Shown here in pieces: positions 25,587 to 34,014 of a DNA stretch of 59,387 nt. The notes under the pieces were generated by a model. The model was not told the DNA's origin and searched no databases. It was given only the letters and a program-made list of their open reading frames with translations. How positions within the stretch are numbered: the stretch's first letter is position 1; each line of letters starts with the position of its first letter. This DNA comes from an uncultured Ruminococcus sp. (GTDB lineage: Bacteria; Bacillota; Clostridia; Oscillospirales; Ruminococcaceae), in NCBI RefSeq assembly GCF_902762735.1, contig NZ_CACWPP010000013.1, positions 1-59,387 of the forward strand, read 5' to 3'. The position numbers and the translations under genes are program-made.

Positions 25587-26772
25587 CGAACATTTCCTTT
25601 GAGAGCTTGCCGAGCATCTCACAGCCTGCCACCAGCTGTTCATCGGTAGGTGTGGAGAAGTTCAGTCTGAACGAGGTAGTTTTATCGGACTCATTTATCA
25701 TGAATGCGTTGCCTGGAACGACAGCTACCTTGAACTCCTTTACAGCGCGGGTGCAGAATGCAGTCATATCGCAGTCAGCGGGAAGCGTACACCAGATGAA
25801 CAGACCGCCCTCAGGCTTTGTGAACTTGATCTTTGAGGAGAAATTCTTCTCTATCTGCTCTATCATCAGACCGCACTTGTGCCTGTAAATAGCACGCAGA
25901 CGCTCAAGATGTGCAGGCATGTCGCACTGGGTCATAAACTTGTAAGCCAGCACCTGTGCCCAGATGTTTGTGTGAACGTCATCTACCTGCTTGCATATGG
26001 TCATCTTGTTGATGATCTCCTTAGGCGCACTGATGTAGCCCACTCTTATGCCGGGGGCGAGTACTTTTGAGAATGTTCTCGAGTAAGCAACTATGCCGTC
26101 TTTGTCCATGCTCTTGATGGAAGGAACATGCTCGCCCGTGAAGCGCAGGTCGCCGTAGGGATTGTCCTCAAGTATTATCGCGCCGTACTTTTTAGCCAGC
26201 TCGTAAGCGCCCTTGCGCTTTTCAAGCGAGGTCGTCAGACCCGTTGGGTTCTGGAAATTGCAGATCAGGTAGATCAGCTTGACTTTGCCTGTTTTCAGGA
26301 CTTCTTCCAGCTCATCAAGGTCAATGCCGTCATCTTTGAGGGTGATGCCTCTCAGATCAACATTGTAGGACTTGAAAGCATTCAGCGAACCGATAAAGCT
26401 GGGGGCTTCACAGCAAAGGATGTCGCCGGGGTCGCACAGGACCTTAGCCATCATAGCATTTGCCTGCTGTGCGCCGCTTACGATTATCAGATCATCGCGT
26501 TCGGGCACGAACTCACCCTTCTTTTCAAGCTCTTTTTTCAGCAGATCGCGCAGGGGAGTATAACCCTCAGATATGCTGTACTGGAGAGCTAAGATGGGGT
26601 CCTCTGCAAATATCTCGGCGGAGATGCGCTTTATCTCGTCAACAGGGAACGCCTCAGGTGCAGGATTGCCTGCCGCAAATGAGATGACCCCGGGCTCGGA
26701 AGTGAATTTCAGGATCTCTCTGATGGCTGATGCCTTGATATGCGATACTTTTTCGGAAAATCTGTACTCCAT
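25579..26772 (-). CDS. PLP-dependent aminotransferase, class I/II (LysN/MocR-like)
   Basis: The 397-aa fold-type I aminotransferase has FAAGNPAPEAFP, YSISEGYTPLRDLL, IVSGAQQANAMM, NFQNPTGL, EDNPYGDLRF and the PLP lysine motif SRTFSKVLAPGIRVGY. This pattern matches the 2-aminoadipate/aromatic or branched-chain aminotransferase group related to the MocR C-terminal domain, but there is no DNA-binding domain here. The amino donor and acceptor are not predictable. Followed by an overlapping membrane protein gene. Confidence 0.92.
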   Translation of the reverse strand: MEYRFSEKVSHIKASAIREILKFTSEPGVISFAAGNPAPEAFPVDEIKRISAEIFAEDPILALQYSISEGYTPLRDLLKKELEKKGEFVPERDDLIIVSGAQQANAMMAKVLCDPGDILCCEAPSFIGSLNAFKSYNVDLRGITLKDDGIDLDELEEVLKTGKVKLIYLICNFQNPTGLTTSLEKRKGAYELAKKYGAIILEDNPYGDLRFTGEHVPSIKSMDKDGIVAYSRTFSKVLAPGIRVGYISAPKEIINKMTICKQVDDVHTNIWAQVLAYKFMTQCDMPAHLERLRAIYRHKCGLMIEQIEKNFSSKIKFTKPEGGLFIWCTLPADCDMTAFCTRAVKEFKVAVVPGNAFMINESDKTTSFRLNFSTPTDEQLVAGCEMLGKLSKEMFGE

Positions 26773-26887
26773 TTTAAAATGACCTCTTTCATTGAAATGT
26801 GTCTTTGTTCGGTATTACTGTCCAAACGCCGCATATTACGGGTCTGCGGGCAGAAATATCTGCAAAGATCGGATATGATACCATATT

Positions 26888-26916
26888 ATTATAGCACATA
26901 TCGCTCGTACTTTCAA
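26888..26916 (-). promoter_or_regulatory. promoter of the aminotransferase operon
   Basis: On the minus strand, TTGAAA (26911-26916), 17 nt and TATAAT (26888-26893), about 115 nt before the start codon. Confidence 0.7.
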
Positions 26917-27039
26917 GCGGTATTAGGCTAAATTCCGTAAAATTTTCAGATTTGCGGAGTTTGATTATAATATTGTAACAATTAAACAAAGTTTATAAAT
27001 AATACTGCAAAAAATTCAATAAATTTGTAAACAGACCTA

Positions 27040-27068
27040 TTGTGTAAATGAATAAGTTGTGCTATAAT
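27040..27068 (+). promoter_or_regulatory. promoter of the small RNA candidate
   Basis: TTGTGT (27040-27045), 17-nt spacer, TATAAT (27063-27068). Confidence 0.6.
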
Positions 27069-27074
27069 AACTAT

Positions 27075-27244
27075 TAGTAAAAGAGTTGGGTAATCACCTG
27101 CAAAATTAAGTTATTTTGTAGTTGATTTAACATATTGGGGCGGCTGTAACTCCCTTCAGCCGTAAATTATGCTGCCTGATTCAATTCAAATTACCACGAA
27201 ACAACGGTGCTTTCGGGATTTTCCTGATCGCGCCGTTGTTTTTT
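27075..27244 (+). ncRNA. orphan small RNA candidate, about 170 nt
   Basis: A promoter (27040-27068) and an intrinsic terminator (stem AACAACGG at 27200-27207 with CCGTTGTT at 27233-27240, then TTTTTT) bracket about 170 nt with no ORF. Inside are CAAAAT/ATTTTG and GGCTG/CAGCC hairpins, and GGTAAT near 27095 can pair with ATTACC near 27190 to close the whole. It could be a 6S-type RNA by size and terminator but the diagnostic bubble is not obvious, so the class is left open. It ends about 60 nt before the zur promoter. Confidence 0.5.
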
Positions 27245-27254
27245 GTCTGCTTAT

Positions 27255-27359
27255 ATTTGAGAGAAACTCTCAAATGTAAATAAAATGTTAAAGTCGGTAA
27301 AAGCTGTTGACAGGGGGTGGCAAGTGTGTTATAATACAAAATTGAAAATAACTCTCATT
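27255..27359 (+). promoter_or_regulatory. promoter and two Zur/Fur-type operators of the zinc operon
   Basis: TTGACA (27307-27312), 17 nt and TATAAT (27330-27335) form a perfect promoter. A 9-3-9 palindrome TTTGAGAG-AAA-CTCTCAAA lies at 27255-27275 upstream of the -35, and a related box TTGAAAATAACTCTCAT lies at about 27342-27358, downstream of the -10. The two align at 13 of 19 positions, as expected for a repressor binding on both sides of its own promoter. Confidence 0.7.
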
Positions 27360-27377
27360 TTTTAAGGAGGTCAGATC

Positions 27378-27797
27378 TTGGCACAGTACAATACTGTTCA
27401 AAAGGGGGAGTTACTGGACTTTTTGGGCAGACACAGAGCTTCTGCCTACACTGTAAAAGAAATCGCAGACCTGATGAAGGCTGACAGCGATATACCGAAA
27501 CCTCCGGGAGAAAGCACGGTCTATCGGCTTATAAAACAGCTGGTCGAATCGGGCGAAGTCAAGCGGACGGTGCGCGGCAACAGCCGTACTTTTGTCTATC
27601 AGCTGACCGATGGTGAGAGCTGTCACCATCACCTGCATATGAAGTGCATCACCTGCGGCAAACTGTATCATATGGACGACGAGGCGAGCCGCGAACTGGT
27701 CGAGCGGATATTGCAGGAGGACAGCTTTGAGATAGACAGCAGTGCTGTCCTGCCGGGCAAGTGCGGCGGCTGTCGCGGCGGAAAAGGTGACAACTGA
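27378..27797 (+). CDS. zur: Fur-family metalloregulator, probably zinc-responsive (Zur)
   Basis: The 139-aa repressor has a winged-helix N-terminus (TVKEIADLMKADSDIPKP, STVYRLIKQLVESGEVKRT) and a C-terminal metal and dimer domain (SCHHHLHMKCITCGKLYHMD). Two CxxC pairs (CITC, CGGC) form the structural zinc site. Its place as first gene of a znuACB operon points to zinc rather than iron sensing. It starts at TTG 27378 with AAGGAGG upstream; no in-frame ATG fits. It ends 17 nt before znuA and probably represses the whole operon, itself included. Confidence 0.88.
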   Translation: MAQYNTVQKGELLDFLGRHRASAYTVKEIADLMKADSDIPKPPGESTVYRLIKQLVESGEVKRTVRGNSRTFVYQLTDGESCHHHLHMKCITCGKLYHMDDEASRELVERILQEDSFEIDSSAVLPGKCGGCRGGKGDN

Positions 27798-27814
27798 GCT
27801 TTGCGGAGGAATAT

Positions 27815-28804
27815 ATGAAACTAAAAAGAATTGCAAGTATATTGATGTGTGCGGCTTTGATGGGGCTTTCCGCCTGCGGTGACGGTGCGGGGCTTGCTGA
27901 GAGTGCGGCACAGAAAAGCGGCAGGCTGAGTGTGGTGTGTACGACTTTTTCGTGCTATGACTGGTCGCGTGAGATGATAGGTGACAGGGCTGATGAAGTC
28001 GAACTGACCTATTTATTGGACAAGGGTGCAGACCTGCACAGCTATCAGCCGACAGCGGCAGATATGGTGAAGATCTCGGACTGTGATGTTTTCGTCTACG
28101 TGGGCGGCGAGAGCGAAACGTGGGCTGAGGACGCGCTGAAAGAGGCTTCAAATAAAAATATGAAAGTAGTGCGCCTGCTTGATGCAGATGGTTTTTCCGC
28201 TAAGGAAGAAGAAGTAAAAGAGGGCATGCAGGCTGAGGAAGAAGAGGGCGAAGCTGAGGACGAACCTGAGTATGACGAGCATGTGTGGCTCTCGGTGAAG
28301 AACGCTGAGGTCATGTGCGGTGAGATCGAAAAGGCGATAGCTGAGGCAGATCCCGAAAATGCGGCGGTATATGAGCAGAACTGTCAGGCGTACACAGAAA
28401 AGCTGTCCGCGCTGGACGGACAGTTTGCTGATATGGCGGCAAATGCTAAGAAAAAAACTGTAATTTTTGCTGACAGATTTCCTTTCAGGTATCTGTGTGA
28501 CGATTACGGCATAGATTATTATGCGGCGTTCGTGGGCTGTTCGGCTGAGACGGAAGCCAGCTTTGAAACGGTGGCATTTCTTGCAGAAAAGGCTGACGAG
28601 ACAGGCGCTGACACGATATTCACCATCGAAAACAGTGACGGGCGCATAGCGCAGGCAGTCATAAACGGCAGAAAAGACAAGTCGGGCGAGATAGCTGTGC
28701 TTAACTCCCTCCAGTCTGTTGACAAGTCGCAGGCTGACAGCGGCGTGACTTATATCTCGCTGATGGAGAAAAACTGTGAAACGCTGAGAAATGCGCTTGG
28801 ATAG
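27815..28804 (+). CDS. znuA: zinc ABC transporter substrate-binding lipoprotein
   Basis: ZnuA captures zinc outside the membrane for the ZnuBC importer. The 329-aa protein has a lipobox (LMGLSAC, Cys at 21) and the cluster A-I fold with KGADLHSYQPTAADM (first His ligand), DEHVWLSVKNAEVMC (second ligand), ADRFPFRYLCDDYGI and FTIENSDGRIAQ. The loop before the second ligand is Glu/Asp-rich (AEEEEGEAEDEPEYDEH) where most ZnuA proteins have a His-rich stretch. Starts after CGGAGGA. Confidence 0.92.
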   Translation: MKLKRIASILMCAALMGLSACGDGAGLAESAAQKSGRLSVVCTTFSCYDWSREMIGDRADEVELTYLLDKGADLHSYQPTAADMVKISDCDVFVYVGGESETWAEDALKEASNKNMKVVRLLDADGFSAKEEEVKEGMQAEEEEGEAEDEPEYDEHVWLSVKNAEVMCGEIEKAIAEADPENAAVYEQNCQAYTEKLSALDGQFADMAANAKKKTVIFADRFPFRYLCDDYGIDYYAAFVGCSAETEASFETVAFLAEKADETGADTIFTIENSDGRIAQAVINGRKDKSGEIAVLNSLQSVDKSQADSGVTYISLMEKNCETLRNALG

Positions 28805-28825
28805 CATCTCGGGCAGGAGAGTAAA

Positions 28826-29545
28826 ATGGGAAAGCAGATCGAATGTAAAAACTGCACGCTCGGGTATGAGGGCGTTGCGGTCACTGAAGGCATAAATTTC
28901 ACCGTCAGCAGCGGCGATTATCTGTGCATACTGGGTGAGAACGGCTCGGGCAAAAGTACACTGATAAAGGCACTTTTAGGGCTTAGACCCGTAATGAGCG
29001 GTGAGATAGAGTGGGCTGAGTCAAAACAGGGGGATATAGGCTATCTTCCTCAGCAGACGCTGGTACAGCGGGACTTTCCCGCATCAGTACGCGAGATCGT
29101 ACTGTCAGGCTGTCTGGGCAAGGGCGGCTTTCACCCTTTCTACCGTAAAGAGGACAAGGAACTTGCCGAGAAAACTATGGTACAGCTCGGTATAAAAGAT
29201 TTGGAAAAGCGGTGTTACAGGGAGCTTTCGGGTGGTCAGCAGCAGCGTGTGCTGCTGGCAAGGGCACTGTGCGCAGCAGGTAAGATACTCCTGCTTGATG
29301 AACCAGTCACCGGACTTGACCCGAAAGCGCAGAATGACCTGTACGAGCTGATAGCAAGTCTCAATAAAAGCGGCATAACTATTATAATGGTGTCTCACGA
29401 TATTCACGCGGCGGTCAGATATGCCAGCCATGTGCTTCATATCGGCAGTAAAAAACAGCTGTTTTTCGGTACAAAAGAGAAGTACGTCAACAGCCGTCTG
29501 GGACAGAGCTTTATTCTTTCGGAAGGGGGCGAGGACGATGAGTGA
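28826..29545 (+). CDS. znuC: zinc ABC transporter ATP-binding protein
   Basis: The 239-aa ATPase has Walker A GENGSGKSTL, Q-loop YLPQQ, signature ELSGGQQQRVLLARAL, Walker B ILLLDEPVTGLD and switch His VSHD. It sits between the substrate-binding protein and the permease genes. Its last codons (GATGAGTGA) overlap the start of znuB. Confidence 0.95.
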   Translation: MGKQIECKNCTLGYEGVAVTEGINFTVSSGDYLCILGENGSGKSTLIKALLGLRPVMSGEIEWAESKQGDIGYLPQQTLVQRDFPASVREIVLSGCLGKGGFHPFYRKEDKELAEKTMVQLGIKDLEKRCYRELSGGQQQRVLLARALCAAGKILLLDEPVTGLDPKAQNDLYELIASLNKSGITIIMVSHDIHAAVRYASHVLHIGSKKQLFFGTKEKYVNSRLGQSFILSEGGEDDE

Positions 29546-30440
29546 GCTGACAGAAACTTTGCAGTACTATTTTTCGTTCCCTTTTGTAAAGTACGCGATG
29601 ATCGTGGGACTGCTGATAGCGCTTTGCTCGTCACTGCTTGGGGTGACGCTGGTGCTGAAGAGATTTTCGTTCATCGGTGATGGTCTTTCGCACGTAGCAT
29701 TCGGCGCTATGGCGGTATCTACGGTGCTTTCCGTGTCGCTCAAACAGGCAAGTCACGGTGAGAGCGCTTTCGCTAAATTCCTTGAGGACACTAACGGCAT
29801 GGCTATTATCCTGCCTGTGACGCTTCTGGCGGCGGTGCTGCTGCTGCGGACGGGGCAGAACACAAAGATAAAGGGAGATGCGGCTATCGCGATGATCTCG
29901 GTGGGCGCACTGGCTGTCGGTTACATGCTGATAAACCTGTACTCTGCTTCTGCGAATGTTGCAGGCGATGTTTGCAGCACGCTGTTCGGCTCTACCTCCA
30001 TACTTACCCTTACAGAGGGCGAAGTATGGCTGTGTGCGGCGCTGGCAGTGGTGGTGCTGGCGGTCTTTGTGATATTCTACAACCGTATTTTTTCTGTGAC
30101 TTTTGATGAGAGCTTTGCTAAGGCAAGCGGTGTCAAGGCAGACGGCTACAACCTGCTTATCGCCATAATCACCGCACTCATCATCGTGCTGGCGATGAAT
30201 TTGGTCGGCTCGCTGCTCATATCGGCGCTGATAATTTTCCCCGCGCTGTCTGCGATGCGGCTTTTCAAGAGCTTTCTCAGCGTTATCATCTGTTCGGCAG
30301 TCATCTCGGTGATATGTGCAGGCGTGGGTATCATCGCGAGCATACTTTTCTCAACGCCCGTTGGTTCGACCATCGTTTCGGCAGATATTATCGTATTCTT
30401 CGGATTTTCAGTTGTTTCGGCGATCACAAGGAGGAACTGA
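29538..30440 (+). CDS. znuB: zinc ABC transporter permease
   Basis: This 300-aa ABC-3 family membrane protein has about eight to nine helices. Family features include LGVTLVLKRFSFIGDGLSHVAFGA near the N-terminus and NLVGSLLISALIIFPALSAM. The true start is ATG 29538, inside the end of znuC (8-nt overlap), with GGGGGCGAGG upstream; the open frame extends earlier without support. Confidence 0.93.
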   Translation: MSELTETLQYYFSFPFVKYAMIVGLLIALCSSLLGVTLVLKRFSFIGDGLSHVAFGAMAVSTVLSVSLKQASHGESAFAKFLEDTNGMAIILPVTLLAAVLLLRTGQNTKIKGDAAIAMISVGALAVGYMLINLYSASANVAGDVCSTLFGSTSILTLTEGEVWLCAALAVVVLAVFVIFYNRIFSVTFDESFAKASGVKADGYNLLIAIITALIIVLAMNLVGSLLISALIIFPALSAMRLFKSFLSVIICSAVISVICAGVGIIASILFSTPVGSTIVSADIIVFFGFSVVSAITRRN

Positions 30441-30441
30441 C

Positions 30442-31032
30442 ATGAAAAAGCTGATACCTTTCGCGCTGACAGCCGCACTTCTGCTGGCGGGCTGCGGCGA
30501 TACTTCAAAAGTCGATGATCTGATAGACAGCAGTGCTGCACAGACAGTCACTCTCAGCAGTGCCGATGAAGCCATAGCTAAGCTGGCAGAGGACACAGCC
30601 GCAGATTACTGGGCAGATAAGGAGACTACTCCCGTCCCGCAGACCACAAGGATAGACGAGGCGACGCTGAAAAACGGTGACATTGATATTGACCTGACAG
30701 GGCTTAACCCCAACATGCTTTACGCGCAGGTCTATGAAATGACCGCAGATCCCGAAAAGTATGTGGGAAAGACGGTGCGTGCCAACGGTACTTTTGCCTA
30801 CACTACCGACCCCGAGAGCGGCAACGAGTTTTTCGCGGTATTCATAGCTGATGCGGCGGCATGCTGTTCGCAGGGACTTGAATTCAGAAGGGAAGGGGAG
30901 TTCAGCTACCCCGACGATTACCCCGAGATAGGTGCGCCGATAGTTGTAACGGGGACGTTCAACACCTATAAAGAGGGCGTTTTCACCTACTGTGAACTGG
31001 CTGATGCCACTATGGAGACCGAGAACGCATAA
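30442..31032 (+). CDS. znu-operon lipoprotein with OB-fold-like domain
   Basis: The 196-aa lipoprotein has lipobox LLLAGC and a mature part ending in a domain with MLYAQVYEMTADPEKYVGKT, RANGTFAY and APIVVTGTFNTYKEG, a beta-rich pattern like OB-fold proteins. AACCSQG and the terminal YCELAD hold Cys and acidic residues that could bind metal. It starts one base after the znuB stop, with AAGGAGG upstream. Proteins with this pattern recur in firmicute zinc operons; a zinc chaperone or sensor role is inference. Confidence 0.8.
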   Translation: MKKLIPFALTAALLLAGCGDTSKVDDLIDSSAAQTVTLSSADEAIAKLAEDTAADYWADKETTPVPQTTRIDEATLKNGDIDIDLTGLNPNMLYAQVYEMTADPEKYVGKTVRANGTFAYTTDPESGNEFFAVFIADAAACCSQGLEFRREGEFSYPDDYPEIGAPIVVTGTFNTYKEGVFTYCELADATMETENA

Positions 31033-31051
31033 ATATTCTATTTTAAACAAA

Positions 31052-31151
31052 CTCCCAATTTTGATGTGTATTGCTGATGATACAAAATGGCTGTTCTTTC
31101 GTATTGTTCCCCCGCCTTCGGCAGGGGAACAATACACAACCAAATTGGGAT
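31052..31151. repeat. palindromic element type A, copy A2 (with central hairpin)
   Basis: It has the same inverted ends and GTTCCCCCGCC/GGGGAAC centre as A1, only a few substitutions apart. It lies 20 bp after the zinc operon's last gene, upstream of its terminator. Confidence 0.85.
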
Positions 31152-31161
31152 TAAACAAAAA

Positions 31162-31206
31162 GGGATATGACTTCCGCTGACGGAAGGCATATCCCTCTAT
31201 TTTTTA
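31162..31206 (+). terminator. terminator of the zinc operon
   Basis: GGGATATG/CATATCCC outer stem with inner CTTCCG/CGGAAG, followed by TCTATTTTTT. Transcripts must read through element A2 to reach it. Confidence 0.8.
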
Positions 31207-31272
31207 TATGACTATCCTTTTAGCACACACCTCAGACTGCCTTTATAACGTGGAAATGCGGTATAACCACAC
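31206..31272. repeat. palindromic element type B, truncated copy B2
   Basis: Only the two ends remain: GACTATCCTTTTAGCACACA on the left and a degenerate GCGGTATAACCACA on the right, about 67 bp in total. The centre is lost. Confidence 0.65.
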
Positions 31273-31275
31273 TTT

Positions 31276-32364
31276 TTATTTCAAAAAGAATATCGAATAA
31301 AACAAGAACCCGATGCCCGCAAACAACAGCATATAAAGCAGTACCATCACATAAAGCCGCATACTTTTGCTTTCCTTGAATTGCTGCTGTGCAGGTGCAG
31401 CCTCCTGCTGTGACGGTTCGGTGCTTTCCTGCGCGGGTGTATCAGTCGTCTGCCTGCGGGGGCGCGGGACAGGCATGCATATGTCGCAGTAATTGCACTC
31501 TTCATACTCGGGCGGCACATGATCGACAGTCAGCTGTCTGAGAACGCGGTAAACTTCGTCCATCGACTCATAGCGCGTTTCAGGGTGTGCCATACAGCAC
31601 TGCATGATGAACCTCTGCAATTCGGGAGGCGCACCGCGCGGCGGGTCGAAAGCCGCACCGTTCATTCGTGCGCGGACAGCTTCGGCAGGGTCGCCGTCAG
31701 GCTGTTGAAGCGGCAGAAGCCCGCCGTTAAAAATTCGGTACAGCACCAGCCCGTAGGAGTAAATATCTGCCTTATATGGGTCGTAGCCCTCATTTGCAGT
31801 CTCGGGCGCGGCGTAGGTAAGGTCGGCGCGTTTCGGGTCGAAGGTGCATGGCGCGTCGATGCAGAAGTGCCGCTCGCTGTCCACCCAGATGTTCTCGGGG
31901 CAGATGTCTCCGAAAGTGAAGCCCGCTTTGTGGGCAGTCCTGATGCCTCGGCAGATGTTGTCAGCCAGTTTGCGGGCGGTTACGTATGGCAGCTGACCTT
32001 TTGCGGTGATGGACGAAAGCGGTTCATATCGGTCTGTCTGCACCAGAATATCCGCCGCCACAGGCGGAGCGCCGATATTTTCGTGGTTCTTCACCGTAAA
32101 ATTTCTTGCGCTGACGATGAATGCTTCACCCGCAAGACGCATCTTGTCATTTATCCTGCTGATAGCCGCCGCCGTCAGTTCAGCGAGCGGTCTGCGGCTG
32201 ATGCGGCTGTCCACCGTCAGCACGCGGACAGCGCTTTTCCTGCCGTTCTTATCTTTCAGGCGGTACATAACGCCTGTGGGGTTCTCGCCCGCAAAACTGT
32301 CTATGTACCACTCGTTCCAAAGCGGTTCATAGTTTGACATGCGGCGTTCAAGCCCATTATCCAT
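31276..32364 (-). CDS. membrane-anchored protein kinase-like protein, probable pseudokinase
   Basis: The 362-aa protein has a Ser/Thr-kinase-like domain (about 15-275), a Cys/Pro-rich linker (EECNYCDICMPVPRPRR), a low-complexity Gln/Pro/Thr stretch and a C-terminal membrane helix (about 335-358). The fold is recognisable from GIRTAHKAGFTFGDICPENI, YAAPETA and DIYSYGLVLYRIF. Key residues deviate: the ATP lysine is Arg (AVRV, 46-47), HRDxK is FGDIC (Lys replaced by Cys) and DFG is DAP (170-172). The glycine loop is weak. It starts with AAGGAGGG upstream, 36 nt after the DUF1667 gene, so it probably shares that transcript. Confidence 0.75.
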   Translation of the reverse strand: MDNGLERRMSNYEPLWNEWYIDSFAGENPTGVMYRLKDKNGRKSAVRVLTVDSRISRRPLAELTAAAISRINDKMRLAGEAFIVSARNFTVKNHENIGAPPVAADILVQTDRYEPLSSITAKGQLPYVTARKLADNICRGIRTAHKAGFTFGDICPENIWVDSERHFCIDAPCTFDPKRADLTYAAPETANEGYDPYKADIYSYGLVLYRIFNGGLLPLQQPDGDPAEAVRARMNGAAFDPPRGAPPELQRFIMQCCMAHPETRYESMDEVYRVLRQLTVDHVPPEYEECNYCDICMPVPRPRRQTTDTPAQESTEPSQQEAAPAQQQFKESKSMRLYVMVLLYMLLFAGIGFLFYSIFFLK

Positions 32365-32400
32365 CAGTCCGCCCTCCTTTCTATTGCGAAAATCAATGCT

Positions 32401-32751
32401 TTATTTAACAGTTTTTGTCGCTGTGACCTGTGCGCCTGTGCCAAGCAGATCTTCTATAATGATCTGCCCCACCTTTACGGGCAGATGCACTTCGGCAGAC
32501 TTGATAGCCGCCGTACATTCAAATAACATGCCTTTCGGGATAGGCTGAGCTGTCTTGACAGGCACAGGTCTGCCCTCTGCCGAAATAATGGTGGTGGTAA
32601 CAGTCCTTGTGGGCGCGGAGATCTCGCTGTGCGCATAGATCTCGCCGCGTTTGCAGGTGTTGCCGCTCACCGAGATCACTTTGTCACCATCGACCTCGAC
32701 GTTCAGTTCACAGCCCATCGGGCAGTTTATACATGTCAGTTCTCTCGTCAT
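32401..32751 (-). CDS. DUF1667 domain protein of the glycerol-3-phosphate oxidoreductase cluster
   Basis: The 116-aa protein has LTCINCPMGCELNV and VSGNTCKRG, Cys motifs that can bind an iron-sulfur cluster or zinc. The remainder (PVPVKTAQPIPKGMLFEC) is the conserved DUF1667 body. In Clostridia this gene regularly follows the two FAD oxidoreductases, and is seen as the electron-transfer third subunit. GGAGG lies upstream and the gene starts 3 nt after the preceding stop. Confidence 0.9.
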   Translation of the reverse strand: MTRELTCINCPMGCELNVEVDGDKVISVSGNTCKRGEIYAHSEISAPTRTVTTTIISAEGRPVPVKTAQPIPKGMLFECTAAIKSAEVHLPVKVGQIIIEDLLGTGAQVTATKTVK

Positions 32752-32754
32752 GGC

Positions 32755-34014
32755 TCACACCTCCTCAATTTCAACGCAAATATCCTCGCCGACTTCAGCC
32801 AGCTTGTCCTGCCTGATGATGATGTCCTGCATCTCACTGGGGACGAGAATGCGGCTCTTGCGGCGCAGGAGTTCGTTTTCGCCCGCTTTCACCACGATGG
32901 CGCAGTCCTTGAAAACGCCTGTCACCCTGAACCTGATGTGTACATCGCCCGTCAGTTCGGCGGTGTGTATCTGTGAGGGCACAGTGTAGCGCACGCCGTT
33001 CTGAGGTATGACCTTGACAGGTTCGGTGCTGTCGGCAGTGCAGCCGCGCTTCACGAACTCTGCCGCGCTCGCGCCCGCCCTCGCCGATTCTTCCGAAACG
33101 AAGTCCACCAAGTCGTGTACATGCAGGACATTTCCGCAGGCGAAAACGCCGTCGATACTGGTTTCAAGCCCCTCGTCCACCAGCGGACCGTTTGTGCGCG
33201 GGTCGATCTCAACGCCGCAATTTTTGGAAAGCTCATTTTCGGGGATAAGCCCGCAGCTCAGCAGAAGCGTGTCACATGGGTAGAACTTCTCTGTTCCCGC
33301 GATAGGAGCGTTTTTACTGTCTACCTGTGCTATGACAACGCCCTCCAGCTTTTCCTTGCCCTTTATGTCAACGACAGTGTGGCTCAGAAGCAGAGGTATG
33401 CCGTAGTCGTCAAGGCACTGCACGATATTTCTTTTAAGACCGCTTGAATAGGGCATAAGCTCGGCAACAGCGGCAACATGTGCGCCCTCCAGCGTCATGC
33501 GCCGCGCCATGATAAGCCCTATGTCGCCCGAACCCAGTATCACCACTTCCTTGCCGGGAAGATAGCCCTCGCAGTTGACCAGTTTTTGTGCTGTGCCAGC
33601 AGTATAAACGCCCTGAGGTCTGTAACCGGGAATGTTCAGCGCACCTCTCGGTCTTTCACGGCAGCCCATCGCCAGAATGACCGACTTTGCGCGTATATCC
33701 TCAACTCCGCGCCCCTTGCTGAGAAGTGTCACCACGCGGTCTTTTGAGATGTTCAGCACCATCGTGTCGGTTTCGTAAGGTATGCCCATCGAGTTGACCT
33801 TCTCGGCGTACCTCTCGGCGTATTCAGGACCTGTCAGTTCCTCCTTGAAAGTGTGCAGACCGAAACCGTTGTGTATGCACTGGTTGAGTATGCCGCCCAA
33901 CTCGCTGTCACGTTCCAGTATAACAATATTCTCCAGACCGTTCTCCCGCGCCGATACAGCCGCCGCCATACCCGCAGGACCTCCGCCTACGATGACAAGA
34001 TCAAATTCACGCAT
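32755..34014 (-). CDS. FAD-dependent pyridine nucleotide-disulfide oxidoreductase family protein (GlpB-like partner)
   Basis: The 419-aa flavoprotein has an N-terminal dinucleotide-binding motif (LVIVGGGPAGMAAAVSA), AMGCRERPRGALNIPG, a second GSGDIG NAD(P) motif (VVILGSGDIGLIMARRM) and a late ATG/GD-like FACGNVLHVHDLVD. The second position of the cluster suggests it moves electrons from the glycerol-3-phosphate dehydrogenase subunit to NAD or a quinone. Start 34014 (MREFDL) has GGAGG upstream and overlaps the previous gene's stop by 8 nt. Confidence 0.88.
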   Translation of the reverse strand: MREFDLVIVGGGPAGMAAAVSARENGLENIVILERDSELGGILNQCIHNGFGLHTFKEELTGPEYAERYAEKVNSMGIPYETDTMVLNISKDRVVTLLSKGRGVEDIRAKSVILAMGCRERPRGALNIPGYRPQGVYTAGTAQKLVNCEGYLPGKEVVILGSGDIGLIMARRMTLEGAHVAAVAELMPYSSGLKRNIVQCLDDYGIPLLLSHTVVDIKGKEKLEGVVIAQVDSKNAPIAGTEKFYPCDTLLLSCGLIPENELSKNCGVEIDPRTNGPLVDEGLETSIDGVFACGNVLHVHDLVDFVSEESARAGASAAEFVKRGCTADSTEPVKVIPQNGVRYTVPSQIHTAELTGDVHIRFRVTGVFKDCAIVVKAGENELLRRKSRILVPSEMQDIIIRQDKLAEVGEDICVEIEEV

